From a virus, in IMG/VR virus record IMGVR_UViG_3300015202_000006, positions 1-64,000 of that record: a stretch of 64,000 bases of DNA; one strand, written 5' to 3'. The position numbers and the translations under genes were made by a program. Below are positions 1-6,543 of this stretch, one piece after another (within the stretch, counting starts at the first letter, position 1; the number at the start of each line of letters is the position of its first letter). The notes beneath the pieces are model-generated. The model worked only from the letters and a program-made list of their open reading frames with translations. It was not told where the DNA came from and did not search any database.

Positions 1-3000
1 TGCTTTGCGGCCATCTTCACGACGTCGAGCTGTCTCCAGGTATTCCACTCTTCGTCGGCGACCGGGGTGCCTTGGGGTGTCTCAACGTAGAAGTCGACCA
101 CCATGGTGTTGGTGTCCAAGGTCCCGTCGAAACGGATCTGAGGTTCCATATGATGTCCGGCAGCCTTCAAGATGGGGATTAGCGCGTCGTTCGCACCGAA
201 ACGGATCCGCTGGATGAAATACCGAGAATAGGCGGCGTGGATGCCTTCGGTAACGTCCATCACCTTAGAGATGGTGCCTGAAGGCTTAATCACCGTAGTT
301 CGAATGCTCTCAGGGATGTTGAGCTGTTTGGAATAGTCGCGGTTTTCCTTTTGAATGGCGTCGTAAACACGGTCAAGGACCGAAGGATTGAAGAACTGAG
401 GAGCCTGGAGGCACCCTGTAATGCCGGTTCCCACGCGACGATTCCTGCCAATCACTTCCATAACCTGCGGATGATGATAAAATTCAGTCGTGACCCGCTT
501 ACCCCAGCGGTGCATGAGAATCCCTGCCTCTTCGAACTCTTCGACTGAATCGAGATTAGGAAGAGGGATTTCTTGGAGATTGCAGGGCTCGAAATTTTCG
601 AGCGTAGCTTCGGCGCATTGCCCCGTTAAAACTCCATTGAAACATCCAAGGTTGCGCTTGGGCTCCGTAAAGCAGTAGACGACATCCGCTACGCCCGCCG
701 GCTCTACTGAGATAACTGTGGTGAATCTGATTGCCTCTCGTTGAGGAGAGGCCTCGAAGCTCACTCGCTCAGTATTCATCCCAAGCGACAGAAGGTCCTG
801 AATTTGAGTGGACCCGATCAAGATGCGTTTCGATTCTTTGCACATGTACATGGCTGTTCCGCCCCTGCCATTCGGCATAGACCTTTCGCCAGCGTCTCTT
901 CCGTCGCAAACTTTCGACTGTACGCCGAGGGTCGTAAGCATGCGCTGCACCTTACTCAAGAAGGCGTGATCAACTGACACGATCTGACAGCCTCCCTCGA
1001 TAGTCCTCGTACCATCGGCGTCAATCAACCCGGCCAGCCAATCTAAAGAAGACTGCACGTCCCACGTTTCTGGAACAAAGTTTTTAGGCTTGGGATCGAA
1101 CCGAAGAGATACATATGTTCGGTCTTGGGATTCTGAGTATGCCCCAATTTCTACATTCATGCGTGGGATGCATTTCACCTTTTCACCATACACAGTGAAA
1201 CCCGTGTAGCCGTCCATCCCATCACCGGACAGGAAGCCCTGGCCGTAGGCCCACTTGATCGCCTCACCGCCTTCGATAACAGGAAATTTGTGCTTGATCA
1301 GCTTATCGCCGGGGACAAGGTCCTGAGCGTCCTTCCGTTCGGCCCCACCTCGATAGTCGGTCGACAAGACGAATTTGTGCGCGATGGTGCAAGTCAGCGA
1401 TCTGCCGTCACTCAAGGCGACCTTGACCATTTCTTGGTTGTGTCCGGTCACGCGAGGAGTAACCATCGACCATTCAAAACCATTCCATACGTTGATGGTC
1501 TTACCGACAAGCGTCTGGATTTCCTCGTAACCGGTCTCGGTCAAAATCTCGGTTCCAGCTGGCACGCAAGGGTTTACTCCGACCGCAGTGTCCTTTTTCT
1601 TTTCGCCCATCCGACCGTAAGTCTGGATGTTCTTGCGATTGACGATTCCAAAGGGCTCGCCATTCTCGTAGGTCTTCCAGAAGAGTGGTGTCAGGTCCTC
1701 GTCAACGTCTTCACAAACGACAGACAAATTGGCGAACGCACGCCAAGTCGGGATCGGACCGAGGTCCCAGCGCTTCGACTTCAGGTATTCCTTGTCGAAG
1801 GGGTCACCGAGGATAATGATGGCCGATCGGCGTACGTTGCCGGCAACGACCATTTCTCCCGTGCAACAAAGGAGGTCCATGGCGTCGATTGGCCGGATGT
1901 GCTTGCCTTCACGGGCGAGTAGAAGGGCGCAAACGTTCTCAATGAACTTGATGAGCGGGATTGGGCCTGAGGCGGTTCCGCCAAACCCGACAATGGATTC
2001 GCCGTATCCACGAACGCAAACCGTGGAATAGGTGAAGCCCTTGCCAGTTACGAAGAACGCTTCCAACGTACGGCGAAAAAGCTCGCACCAGCCTTCACGA
2101 GAGTCAGGGACGATGAAGTCAGCATCCTTGGTGCCTTTGTGTTGGATGACGACACTTCTTTTGATCTTAGGCAGCTTCGAGGCGAAGCGCTGCTCTACGG
2201 ACATCCCTACGCCTCCTCCGAGCATCAGGAGATCCATGGCGATGACAAAGTTGTTCCACTCTTCCGAGGTAACGAACCAGCAGTTGCCAGTGACGGTTCC
2301 GTACTCAAGTGTGAACGAGCGAGTTTCGGGTTCTGTGACGCAGTAAACGGGCTCGACGATATTTAAATCTTCAATAGATCGCACAAAGAGAAGTGACGAC
2401 TCGTTTTTGATCGTGAGTGTTCGAATCTGATTTGACCGCACTCCAAAATTTGTCTCAAGATTCGAGTCTATGATGTCGCCGGTGATCACTACCCCGAGTA
2501 GTGGGGCGCGCTCGCGCAGCCAGTCGATAGCGGCGTGGTCGGTTGACCCCAGGCGGCCTCGTGTCGATCCGTCCGCAGCGAACCATCCGTTATAAAATCC
2601 GGCCTGGTAATCCCACGAAGTCCCATCACCCGGAACTTCCTTGAGATTAATTTGTGATTTCAAAGTTACAACAGCTTCAAAATTCGAAGATAGGTGTCTG
2701 GCCACCGAAACAAAACCGTCCTGCTTCATCAGGGCATCTAAGTGTTTAGATTTGTCGCCGCATAGACGGATCGCAAAGCGTTCTGGGTAGTAGGTGTGCC
2801 GAGTCCCGTCGCCGAAAATTAGACCGTGTGCGAACCCATTTTTAAAATCCTGAGAATCTTCAAGAGCCTCTCGTGGGTTAACTCGGACCTGGTCGCCGAC
2901 TTGAAGGTCGGTAGTATCCCCACGTTCGGTCAGCCACATATGGTTTCGAGTCGCGTAAAAATATTGCTCGGCCCCGCCGCCCCGTGGAGACATCGTAATT

Positions 3001-3422
3001 TTGAATAGCGCCTGCTCACCGAACTTCGAGACAACCGCCTTACGCTGTTTTCCGTCAGCGCATATGACTGAAACGCTACGTCCAACGACCTCCTTAAAGG
3101 ATTGAAGCCTTCCGTCTGCGAAGAATCGAGTATCTCCGGAGAAGCAATTATTAAGCGCTACGCCGCCAATGCGTGCGTGGGATGGCGCTCCCGAGAACCA
3201 ATAGCCGCGTCCTGCAGGACCTGCTTTGCGGTTGAGCATGAGGTAACGGAGTCGATCTTCTTCATTTGGAAGGAGATGTTTAGTTCCGCGAAACCGTCCA
3301 ATGTTGCCTTCGATTACTCGATCGATGGTCTGGGTCCAGGTTTCAGTAGGACCAAAGTCTTTACGGGCGTAGGTGCGTTTGTAAACAACCTTGGCAAGGT
3401 TGCTCCACAGCTTAACTGACAT
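1..3422 (-). CDS. nrdJ: Class II (B12-dependent) ribonucleotide reductase with two inteins, partial
   Basis: Reduces ribonucleotides to deoxyribonucleotides for phage DNA synthesis. The minus frame is open from ATG at 3422 to the window edge (about 1140 codons, 3' end missing). Host-protein segments read ALNN, then CWFVTSEEW...LGGGVGMSVE, GNVRRSA, ANLSVVC, then GVNP, CAEATLENFEPCNLQEIP and VIKPSGTISKV. These match adenosylcobalamin-dependent NrdJ-type enzymes. Two inteins interrupt it: 3146-2283 sits just before the Cys of LNN^CWF, and 1568-618 just before the Cys of NP^CAE. Both insertion points are conserved active-site segments. The start is supported by AGAGG about 8 nt upstream and a variant phage promoter some 50 nt upstream. 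NrdJ identity is certain from the motifs; splicing activity is inferred. Confidence 0.93.
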   Translation of the reverse strand, partial: MSVKLWSNLAKVVYKRTYARKDFGPTETWTQTIDRVIEGNIGRFRGTKHLLPNEEDRLRYLMLNRKAGPAGRGYWFSGAPSHARIGGVALNNCFSGDTRFFADGRLQSFKEVVGRSVSVICADGKQRKAVVSKFGEQALFKITMSPRGGGAEQYFYATRNHMWLTERGDTTDLQVGDQVRVNPREALEDSQDFKNGFAHGLIFGDGTRHTYYPERFAIRLCGDKSKHLDALMKQDGFVSVARHLSSNFEAVVTLKSQINLKEVPGDGTSWDYQAGFYNGWFAADGSTRGRLGSTDHAAIDWLRERAPLLGVVITGDIIDSNLETNFGVRSNQIRTLTIKNESSLLFVRSIEDLNIVEPVYCVTEPETRSFTLEYGTVTGNCWFVTSEEWNNFVIAMDLLMLGGGVGMSVEQRFASKLPKIKRSVVIQHKGTKDADFIVPDSREGWCELFRRTLEAFFVTGKGFTYSTVCVRGYGESIVGFGGTASGPIPLIKFIENVCALLLAREGKHIRPIDAMDLLCCTGEMVVAGNVRRSAIIILGDPFDKEYLKSKRWDLGPIPTWRAFANLSVVCEDVDEDLTPLFWKTYENGEPFGIVNRKNIQTYGRMGEKKKDTAVGVNPCVPAGTEILTETGYEEIQTLVGKTINVWNGFEWSMVTPRVTGHNQEMVKVALSDGRSLTCTIAHKFVLSTDYRGGAERKDAQDLVPGDKLIKHKFPVIEGGEAIKWAYGQGFLSGDGMDGYTGFTVYGEKVKCIPRMNVEIGAYSESQDRTYVSLRFDPKPKNFVPETWDVQSSLDWLAGLIDADGTRTIEGGCQIVSVDHAFLSKVQRMLTTLGVQSKVCDGRDAGERSMPNGRGGTAMYMCKESKRILIGSTQIQDLLSLGMNTERVSFEASPQREAIRFTTVISVEPAGVADVVYCFTEPKRNLGCFNGVLTGQCAEATLENFEPCNLQEIPLPNLDSVEEFEEAGILMHRWGKRVTTEFYHHPQVMEVIGRNRRVGTGITGCLQAPQFFNPSVLDRVYDAIQKENRDYSKQLNIPESIRTTVIKPSGTISKVMDVTEGIHAAYSRYFIQRIRFGANDALIPILKAAGHHMEPQIRFDGTLDTNTMVVDFYVETPQGTPVADEEWNTWRQLDVVKMAAK
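618..1568 (-). other. Intein 2 in RNR, with LAGLIDADG homing endonuclease
   Basis: 317 residues between GVNP and CAEA. Begins CVPAGTEILTETGYEEI (block A). The block-B-like segment is SLTCTIAHKFVLS. It carries GQGFLSGDGMDG and an exact LAGLIDADG (WLAGLIDADGT), so the homing endonuclease is probably intact. It ends VVYCFTEPKRNLGCFNGVLTGQ before Cys+1, when the gap-free junction is read in two pieces: VVYCFTEPKRN and LGCFNGVLTGQ. The terminal residue is Gln rather than Asn and the penultimate residue is Gly, an unusual C-terminus known only from a minority of inteins. Confidence 0.88.
2283..3146 (-). other. Intein 1 in RNR, with LAGLIDADG-type homing endonuclease
   Basis: 288 residues between ALNN and CWFV. 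Begins Cys-Phe-Ser-Gly-Asp-Thr, the classic intein block A. A block-B-like ATRNHMWLTERG follows. Two dodecapeptide-like motifs, GFAHGLIFGDGT and GFYNGWFAADGS, mark a DOD homing endonuclease. The C-terminal block is FTLEYGTVTGN followed by Cys+1. The penultimate residue is Gly, where most inteins have His, so the final Asn-cyclisation step may use another helper residue or be slow. Boundaries are set by aligning the flanks with RNR. Confidence 0.88.
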
Positions 3423-3472
3423 TCAAGATACCTCTGAGTGGGATAAAATTTGCGAAGTAGACCGCTATGAAT

Positions 3473-3483
3473 TTTATACGAAA
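3473..3483 (-). promoter_or_regulatory. Phage promoter motif (variant) upstream of RNR
   Basis: Minus strand reads TTTCGTATAAAA, one base off the phage consensus TCCGTATAAA. It lies 50 nt before the RNR ATG, leaving a leader with an AGAGG ribosome binding site. Confidence 0.6.
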
Positions 3484-3552
3484 GAGGACGGATGCCTTTT
3501 GTCCGTTAGAAACAGGCGTTATCCGTTAGAATTATTGAAGAATTAAATACAT

Positions 3553-3601
3553 CATTAATGCTGAATATAGCTTACGTTCGAAAATATTCTTTGGCAGAAT
3601 T
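3553..3601 (+). promoter_or_regulatory. Sigma70-like promoter with CATTAATGCTGAA element
   Basis: CATTAATGCTGAA at 3553-3565 is identical to half of the palindrome at 10885-10902. It is followed by TTACGT (3572-3577), an 18-bp spacer and AGAATT (3596-3601). The ATG of the broken small gene is 6 nt downstream. The match to the -35 and -10 consensus is moderate. Confidence 0.45.
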
Positions 3602-3607
3602 AAACGC

Positions 3608-3742
3608 ATGAAGACTCAAGCAATCACAGCTCTTGAGATCGAACCGGGAATGCTAATCTAGGACCGCGACTTCTGGTCGTATGTTGTCGGCGTCTCTAAG
3701 CTTCTCATCAGTGGCCTATCTAGAGTGTGCAGCTGGTCTTGA
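3608..3742 (+). pseudogene. Small gene interrupted by an in-frame amber codon
   Basis: ATG at 3608 reads MKTQAITALEIEPGMLI, then TAG (3659-3661), then DRDFWSYVVGVSKLLISGL and so on to TGA at 3740-3742 in the same frame. The sequence on both sides looks like one 44-residue protein cut by a single base change. Other genes here end in TAG (10633, 17416, 19707, 55843), so general amber recoding is unlikely. It could be a true stop after 17 residues, a mutated gene, or readthrough. Confidence 0.4.
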
Positions 3743-3744
3743 GA

Positions 3745-4508
3745 GAGGTTCTTATGGAACTCTCCTCTCTACCGCTCACTCTTACGATACGTCTCTCCTA
3801 GAGGCTTATGAGAGGGCTATCAGGGGCTTCTTCTCTTAGAGAGGGTATTCTCTTTCTCTCTAAGTTCCCTCTCAAGACGTGACAATCCCTTTTTATTACC
3901 ACCACTCTTGTCCCCCGGAAGGGTAAAAGCTTTAGGTAGCTGTCTAAGGGTTAGTTCCTATTACCTCTTAGAGAATCTTGTAGAGACATTGGCCATGATA
4001 GGAAGGCTAATTACAGCCCTTCGATTTTCATTGTTGTTCTATCCTCTCAATCACATTGAGAAGATTGCTACCGGTAACGGTAAGGATTACTCCCCTGATT
4101 CACAGGCTTAGATGGAAGAACCATCATGTGCTTTTAGACAAGCGAACATACAACGCAGTCTCAGAAACAACACGGGAGTTACACCCGCCGAAGTGTCCTG
4201 AACAGTAACTCTGAAAATCAGCCTTTATCTTTATGCTCGGAGATTACTTTGGGCGGGGTTCGCGTCAATGATTGTCCTGGAATGTTCCACCAGAGGCGGC
4301 CCTACACTTAGCCCGGATCACCAACCCGGGTTCATTTCTCTCTTAGTTGAGGGTTGTTTCCTCTATGGTCACAGAAGCCGCCTAAGCAGCCGTAGCCCAC
4401 TGTCTTATCAACCTTCAATTTCAATCTCACTTGAGATTAACGGCATTTCTATAACGGAAGCTGCCGTGGCCCACCCGGACACATAAAGGACTGAGCCCAA
4501 TACACGTC
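3745..4508 (-). ncRNA. Candidate large structured non-coding RNA
   Basis: No convincing intact gene occupies this stretch. A full phage promoter motif at 4515-4524 points into it on the minus strand. The sequence is dense in complementary segments: perfect hairpins at 4423-4438, 4312-4330 (5-bp CCCGG/CCGGG), 4044-4060 and 4002-4022; 8-bp pairing of 3836-3843 with 3856-3863; and a nested long-range stem of 4184-4189 with 4252-4257 enclosing 4205-4211 with 4240-4247. Size and phage context recall the giant ornate RNAs GOLLD and ROOL, but I recognise no family consensus. The 3' end is a guess: structure fades near 3741, where a GAGAGG hairpin (3741-3770) sits. Confidence 0.55.
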
Positions 4509-4514
4509 ATAGAT

Positions 4515-4524
4515 TTTATACGGA
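4515..4524 (-). promoter_or_regulatory. Phage promoter for the candidate structured RNA
   Basis: Minus strand TTTCCGTATAAAATC is a perfect copy of the motif. Expected transcription start is near 4508. An ATG at 4510 opens only a 27-codon frame (to 4430), so a coding role is weak. Confidence 0.65.
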
Positions 4525-4548
4525 AATGGGATGGGTTGGATTTTCGGA

Positions 4549-4644
4549 TTAGAAATGGAGGAGGAAGGAGAATAGGTAGGCGAGTGTGAGGGATGGGATG
4601 ATGAGCGAGATGAGGACGAGCAGTGGGAGAGCGAAAACCTTCAT
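4549..4644 (-). CDS. 31-residue membrane micro-protein
   Basis: MKVFALPLLVLISLIIPSLT and a further 11 residues. Almost the whole chain is hydrophobic and would span the inner membrane once. Its ATG overlaps the stop of the 41-residue gene in an ATGA junction, so the two are probably translationally coupled. Function unknown; a lysis or membrane-effector role is only a guess. It is the last gene of the minus-strand micro-operon. Confidence 0.6.
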   Translation of the reverse strand: MKVFALPLLVLISLIIPSLTLAYLFSFLLHF

Positions 4645-4766
4645 AGAAGGATAAGTTTTTGGACAAGAGCGGAGATTGCCATGAGACAAACACCCGTACC
4701 AAAGAGAATGAACGCGATGAATGTTCCGAGCGCGAATGCCACGAAGATGTTTCTAATTGGGCTCAT
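4641..4766 (-). CDS. 41-residue membrane micro-protein
   Basis: Starts MSPIRNIFVAFALGTFIAFI, with one clear hydrophobic span in the first half and a second hydrophobic stretch (LVQKLILL) at the end. Its start overlaps the end of the preceding CxxC protein gene by 14 nt, and its stop overlaps the next gene. Unknown function; it is probably an inner-membrane peptide made by coupled translation. Confidence 0.62.
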   Translation of the reverse strand: MSPIRNIFVAFALGTFIAFILFGTGVCLMAISALVQKLILL

Positions 4767-4965
4767 TGGGCGCGTCTTTCGTTTTGGTTCGGTTTAGATG
4801 CTCTTCGATTGATTGGGCGGTTTGTGGGTCGCCCATAGAATTATTCATGTGACAGGTCGTACAAAGATCGAGGTCCGTGCCGTCTTCTTCTTTGGCAGGA
4901 GACTGAGTAATGATGCGACAGACATCGCAAAGTACGGCCCCGTTACCGGAATTGAATTTGAACAT
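4753..4965 (-). CDS. Small CxxC/CxxC zinc-binding-like protein
   Basis: 70 residues starting MFKFNSGNGAVLCDVC. Two CxxC pairs (CDVC and CTTC, about 25 residues apart) suggest a single zinc-ribbon or treble-clef fold. The chosen ATG at 4965 shares its A with the TAA of the upstream lipoprotein gene (TAATG), and AGGA lies about 12 nt upstream. A longer in-frame start at 5043 would run deep into the upstream gene and is unlikely. Possible nucleic-acid or protein adaptor; no known family recognised. Confidence 0.68.
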   Translation of the reverse strand: MFKFNSGNGAVLCDVCRIITQSPAKEEDGTDLDLCTTCHMNNSMGDPQTAQSIEEHLNRTKTKDAPNEPN

Positions 4966-5174
4966 TATTTCCGGTTTCCTGTCCGGTCCGCCTGGCGCTC
5001 GGTCCGTTCTTCTCTTGCGAGAGCTTTTCCGTAGGGGGAGCAATCAACGATTTCCTTGTCGTTCTGATTAGTTGAGTGCAGGCAGTCCCAGGTGGGGTTT
5101 GTTGCACAATTGTTCAGGACGAACGTCAGGAGGATCAGTAAAGAGATCGTTCCGTAGGGTTTCAGGTTGTTCAT
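4965..5174 (-). CDS. Small predicted lipoprotein
   Basis: 69 residues. Starts MNNLKPYGTISLLILLTFVL, then NNCATN: a signal peptide ending in a lipobox-like FVLNNC. Lipidation would anchor it to a membrane facing the periplasm. AGGAAGG precedes the ATG closely. The C-terminal half is polar and charged (ALAREERTERQADRT). Outer-membrane spanin is one possibility, but no paired inner-membrane spanin is clear beside it. Confidence 0.66.
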   Translation of the reverse strand: MNNLKPYGTISLLILLTFVLNNCATNPTWDCLHSTNQNDKEIVDCSPYGKALAREERTERQADRTGNRK

Positions 5175-5347
5175 AAACCTTCCTGGTCTAGATAGATTTC
5201 GTGGGCGTTTCCTTTCCACATATTTCCGTCGGTAAGGAGAACCATCACTTCTTTGCCCCAAACAGCGACAACAGTGCCCTTACTTTCCGTTTCACGGATT
5301 TCAGAGTCTTTCTTTCTTGCTACAATCACGACATCGCCTTCTTTCAC
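5171..5347 (-). CDS. Small hypothetical protein, beta-rich
   Basis: 58 residues, GTG start read as MKEGDVVIVARKKDSEIRET. The alternation of hydrophobic and polar residues (GTVVAVWGKEVMVLL) suggests a small SH3-like beta barrel. GTG overlaps the preceding stop (GTGA) and its own stop overlaps the lipoprotein ATG (ATGA), which supports the reading. Function unknown. Confidence 0.6.
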   Translation of the reverse strand: MKEGDVVIVARKKDSEIRETESKGTVVAVWGKEVMVLLTDGNMWKGNAHEIYLDQEGL

Positions 5348-5499
5348 TCGGTTTCCTTTTTTTCTTCTTCCAGCATTGTTTCGACTAATTCGACATGTTG
5401 CGGGTTGACGGTTTCGGTGTTGATCAATTCTCTGAGACCTTTTCTGGCCTCAAACTTGGTAAGTTTTCCTAATTGCCACTGAACGCAAACTGCGCACAT
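5344..5499 (-). CDS. Small hypothetical protein with N-terminal CxxC
   Basis: 51 residues starting MCAVCVQWQLGKLTKFEARK. The C-terminus is acidic and helical (ETMLEEEKKETE). Start overlaps the preceding stop as TGATG. One CxxC pair near the N-terminus could be redox-active or half of a metal site. Function unknown. Confidence 0.58.
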   Translation of the reverse strand: MCAVCVQWQLGKLTKFEARKGLRELINTETVNPQHVELVETMLEEEKKETE

Positions 5500-5615
5500 C
5501 AGGACTGTCTCCAAAGAACGGCCTTCTTACGGGTAGAGAAGTATTTAACTTTGAACCCGGCGTAGTGGACTTCGGTATACTCGACCGTCCAGGCGGGGAA
5601 CCTCTTGGCGGCCAT
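5499..5615 (-). CDS. Small basic hypothetical protein
   Basis: 38 residues, MAAKRFPAWTVEYTEVHYAG and then FKVKYFSTRKKAVLWRQS. Basic and aromatic. Linked to both neighbours by one-base overlaps (TAATG upstream, TGATG downstream). No family recognised. Confidence 0.55.
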   Translation of the reverse strand: MAAKRFPAWTVEYTEVHYAGFKVKYFSTRKKAVLWRQS

Positions 5616-5812
5616 TAAAAGCCACCGTCGCCGTATTGGCCATCGTCAAGCTCGAGTACGCTTGCGATGCTGTAGGAGGTTTTGCTGTCTCGCGCGATTC
5701 GTACGGCTTCTAGCTCGGTACGGGCGTTGACGTAGCAAAGGACAGTACGAAGGAGAATCGTATCGTAGAGAACAACTTCGAACTGGAGAATGGGAAGTGC
5801 TGAAACAGTCAT
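5615..5812 (-). CDS. Hypothetical protein, first gene of micro-operon
   Basis: 65 residues starting MTVSALPILQFEVVLYDTIL. Preceded by GAGAGGG as ribosome binding site and a perfect phage promoter motif 20 nt upstream. It heads a chain of eight overlapping minus-strand genes ending at 4549. The C-terminus is acidic (LELDDGQYGDGGF). Function unknown. Confidence 0.62.
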   Translation of the reverse strand: MTVSALPILQFEVVLYDTILLRTVLCYVNARTELEAVRIARDSKTSYSIASVLELDDGQYGDGGF

Positions 5813-5832
5813 AGACCCTCTCTTCCGTAACT

Positions 5833-5842
5833 TTTATACGGA
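5833..5842 (-). promoter_or_regulatory. Phage promoter for the minus-strand micro-operon
   Basis: Minus strand TTTCCGTATAAAAG. The sequence also forms an inverted repeat with TTCCGTA just downstream (5823-5829), so the promoter could fold or bind a dimer. The leader is about 20 nt with a ribosome binding site. Confidence 0.7.
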
Positions 5843-5896
5843 AAGGAGGGTCTAGCTGTTTTGGTTCAGGTATTTAGAAAGGTAAGTGTCGAAAGA

Positions 5897-6370
5897 TTAG
5901 GCAGCGCCACTCAGACCGGTAGGGCCACAAGTATCATCATCATCATCGTCGTCGTCGAGACACGCGTCGAGCAGATCGTCTTCGGTGAGAGGAGGCTCCT
6001 CCTGTCTTAAACCTTTTGGGTTAATGAGATCGTTTAAGAAAGTAGCAAACTTTTTAAGATCAAAAGGCTTATCGATAACGACGATGTTATGGCCTAATTT
6101 GAAAAGCCGGGATTTGGCTTCTGTGCCTAATGCCGTGATCATGATGATTGGGATGTTTGCCTTTAGGGCCGCCTCCACCAGAACGTCTCCACGAACTCCA
6201 GGCATCTGAAAGTCGGTCACTATCATGTCGGGCTCTTGGGTCTTGAGGAACTCGAATGCCTCATGAACGTTCGTCACGCTCGTCACCCTCATTTTTGCTC
6301 GACGTAAAATTTTCGTAATAATCAGTCGAATCTCATCGTTATCTTCGACCAGAAGAATGTGTTTACTCAT
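5897..6370 (-). CDS. Response-regulator receiver protein with poly-Asp tail
   Basis: 157 residues. CheY-like receiver domain at 1-115: acidic pair in LLVEDNDE, phospho-acceptor Asp in VTDFQMPG, conserved Thr/Ser region IIMITA, and Lys in VIDKPF. There is no output domain; a short linker leads to a run of eight Asp near the C-terminus. It could accept phosphate from a host histidine kinase and act by protein contact, as CheY and Spo0F do. It is unusual in a phage and is one of three receiver-like proteins here. A variant box (TGTATAAAT, 6386-6395) lies upstream. Confidence 0.88.
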   Translation of the reverse strand: MSKHILLVEDNDEIRLIITKILRRAKMRVTSVTNVHEAFEFLKTQEPDMIVTDFQMPGVRGDVLVEAALKANIPIIMITALGTEAKSRLFKLGHNIVVIDKPFDLKKFATFLNDLINPKGLRQEEPPLTEDDLLDACLDDDDDDDDTCGPTGLSGAA

Positions 6371-6526
6371 GTTGCGTCTCGCTCCGATTTATACAACCAA
6401 GCACGATAGCCTTTGTTGCTTGTTATAAGAGTATCGTCCTTATTTTCTTATTATTAAATGTGTCCGAGATGACAGATTGAAAAACATATACAATCGTTGG
6501 TTTGCTAACTTTAGTGGGTCACTCGG
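6371..6526. other. Divergent intergenic region
   Basis: 156 nt separating the minus-strand receiver gene from the plus-strand aminotransferase. It is AT-rich and contains TTGTATAAATC reading minus (6386-6396). Apart from the flanking promoters I see no gene. Confidence 0.4.
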
Positions 6527-6537
6527 TTCCGTATAAA
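6527..6537 (+). promoter_or_regulatory. Leaderless phage promoter, aminotransferase
   Basis: TTCCGTATAAA; TATAAA ends at 6537 and the ATG is at 6544, a 6-nt gap. AGGAG touches the ATG directly, too close for a normal ribosome binding site. Confidence 0.75.
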
Positions 6538-6543
6538 AAGGAG

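Noticed and set aside
1290-1922. Plus-strand open frames of 60-210 codons across 1-3420
   Set aside because: The minus frame is a clear RNR with two inteins; the plus frames are shadows without motifs.
3908-4486. Plus-strand frames of 67 and 72 codons within the structured region
   Set aside because: No ribosome binding site or promoter, biased composition, and better explained by RNA stems.
4427-4702. 91-codon minus frame over 4427-4702
   Set aside because: It crosses the promoter at 4515 and runs out of frame with the two coupled membrane micro-genes.
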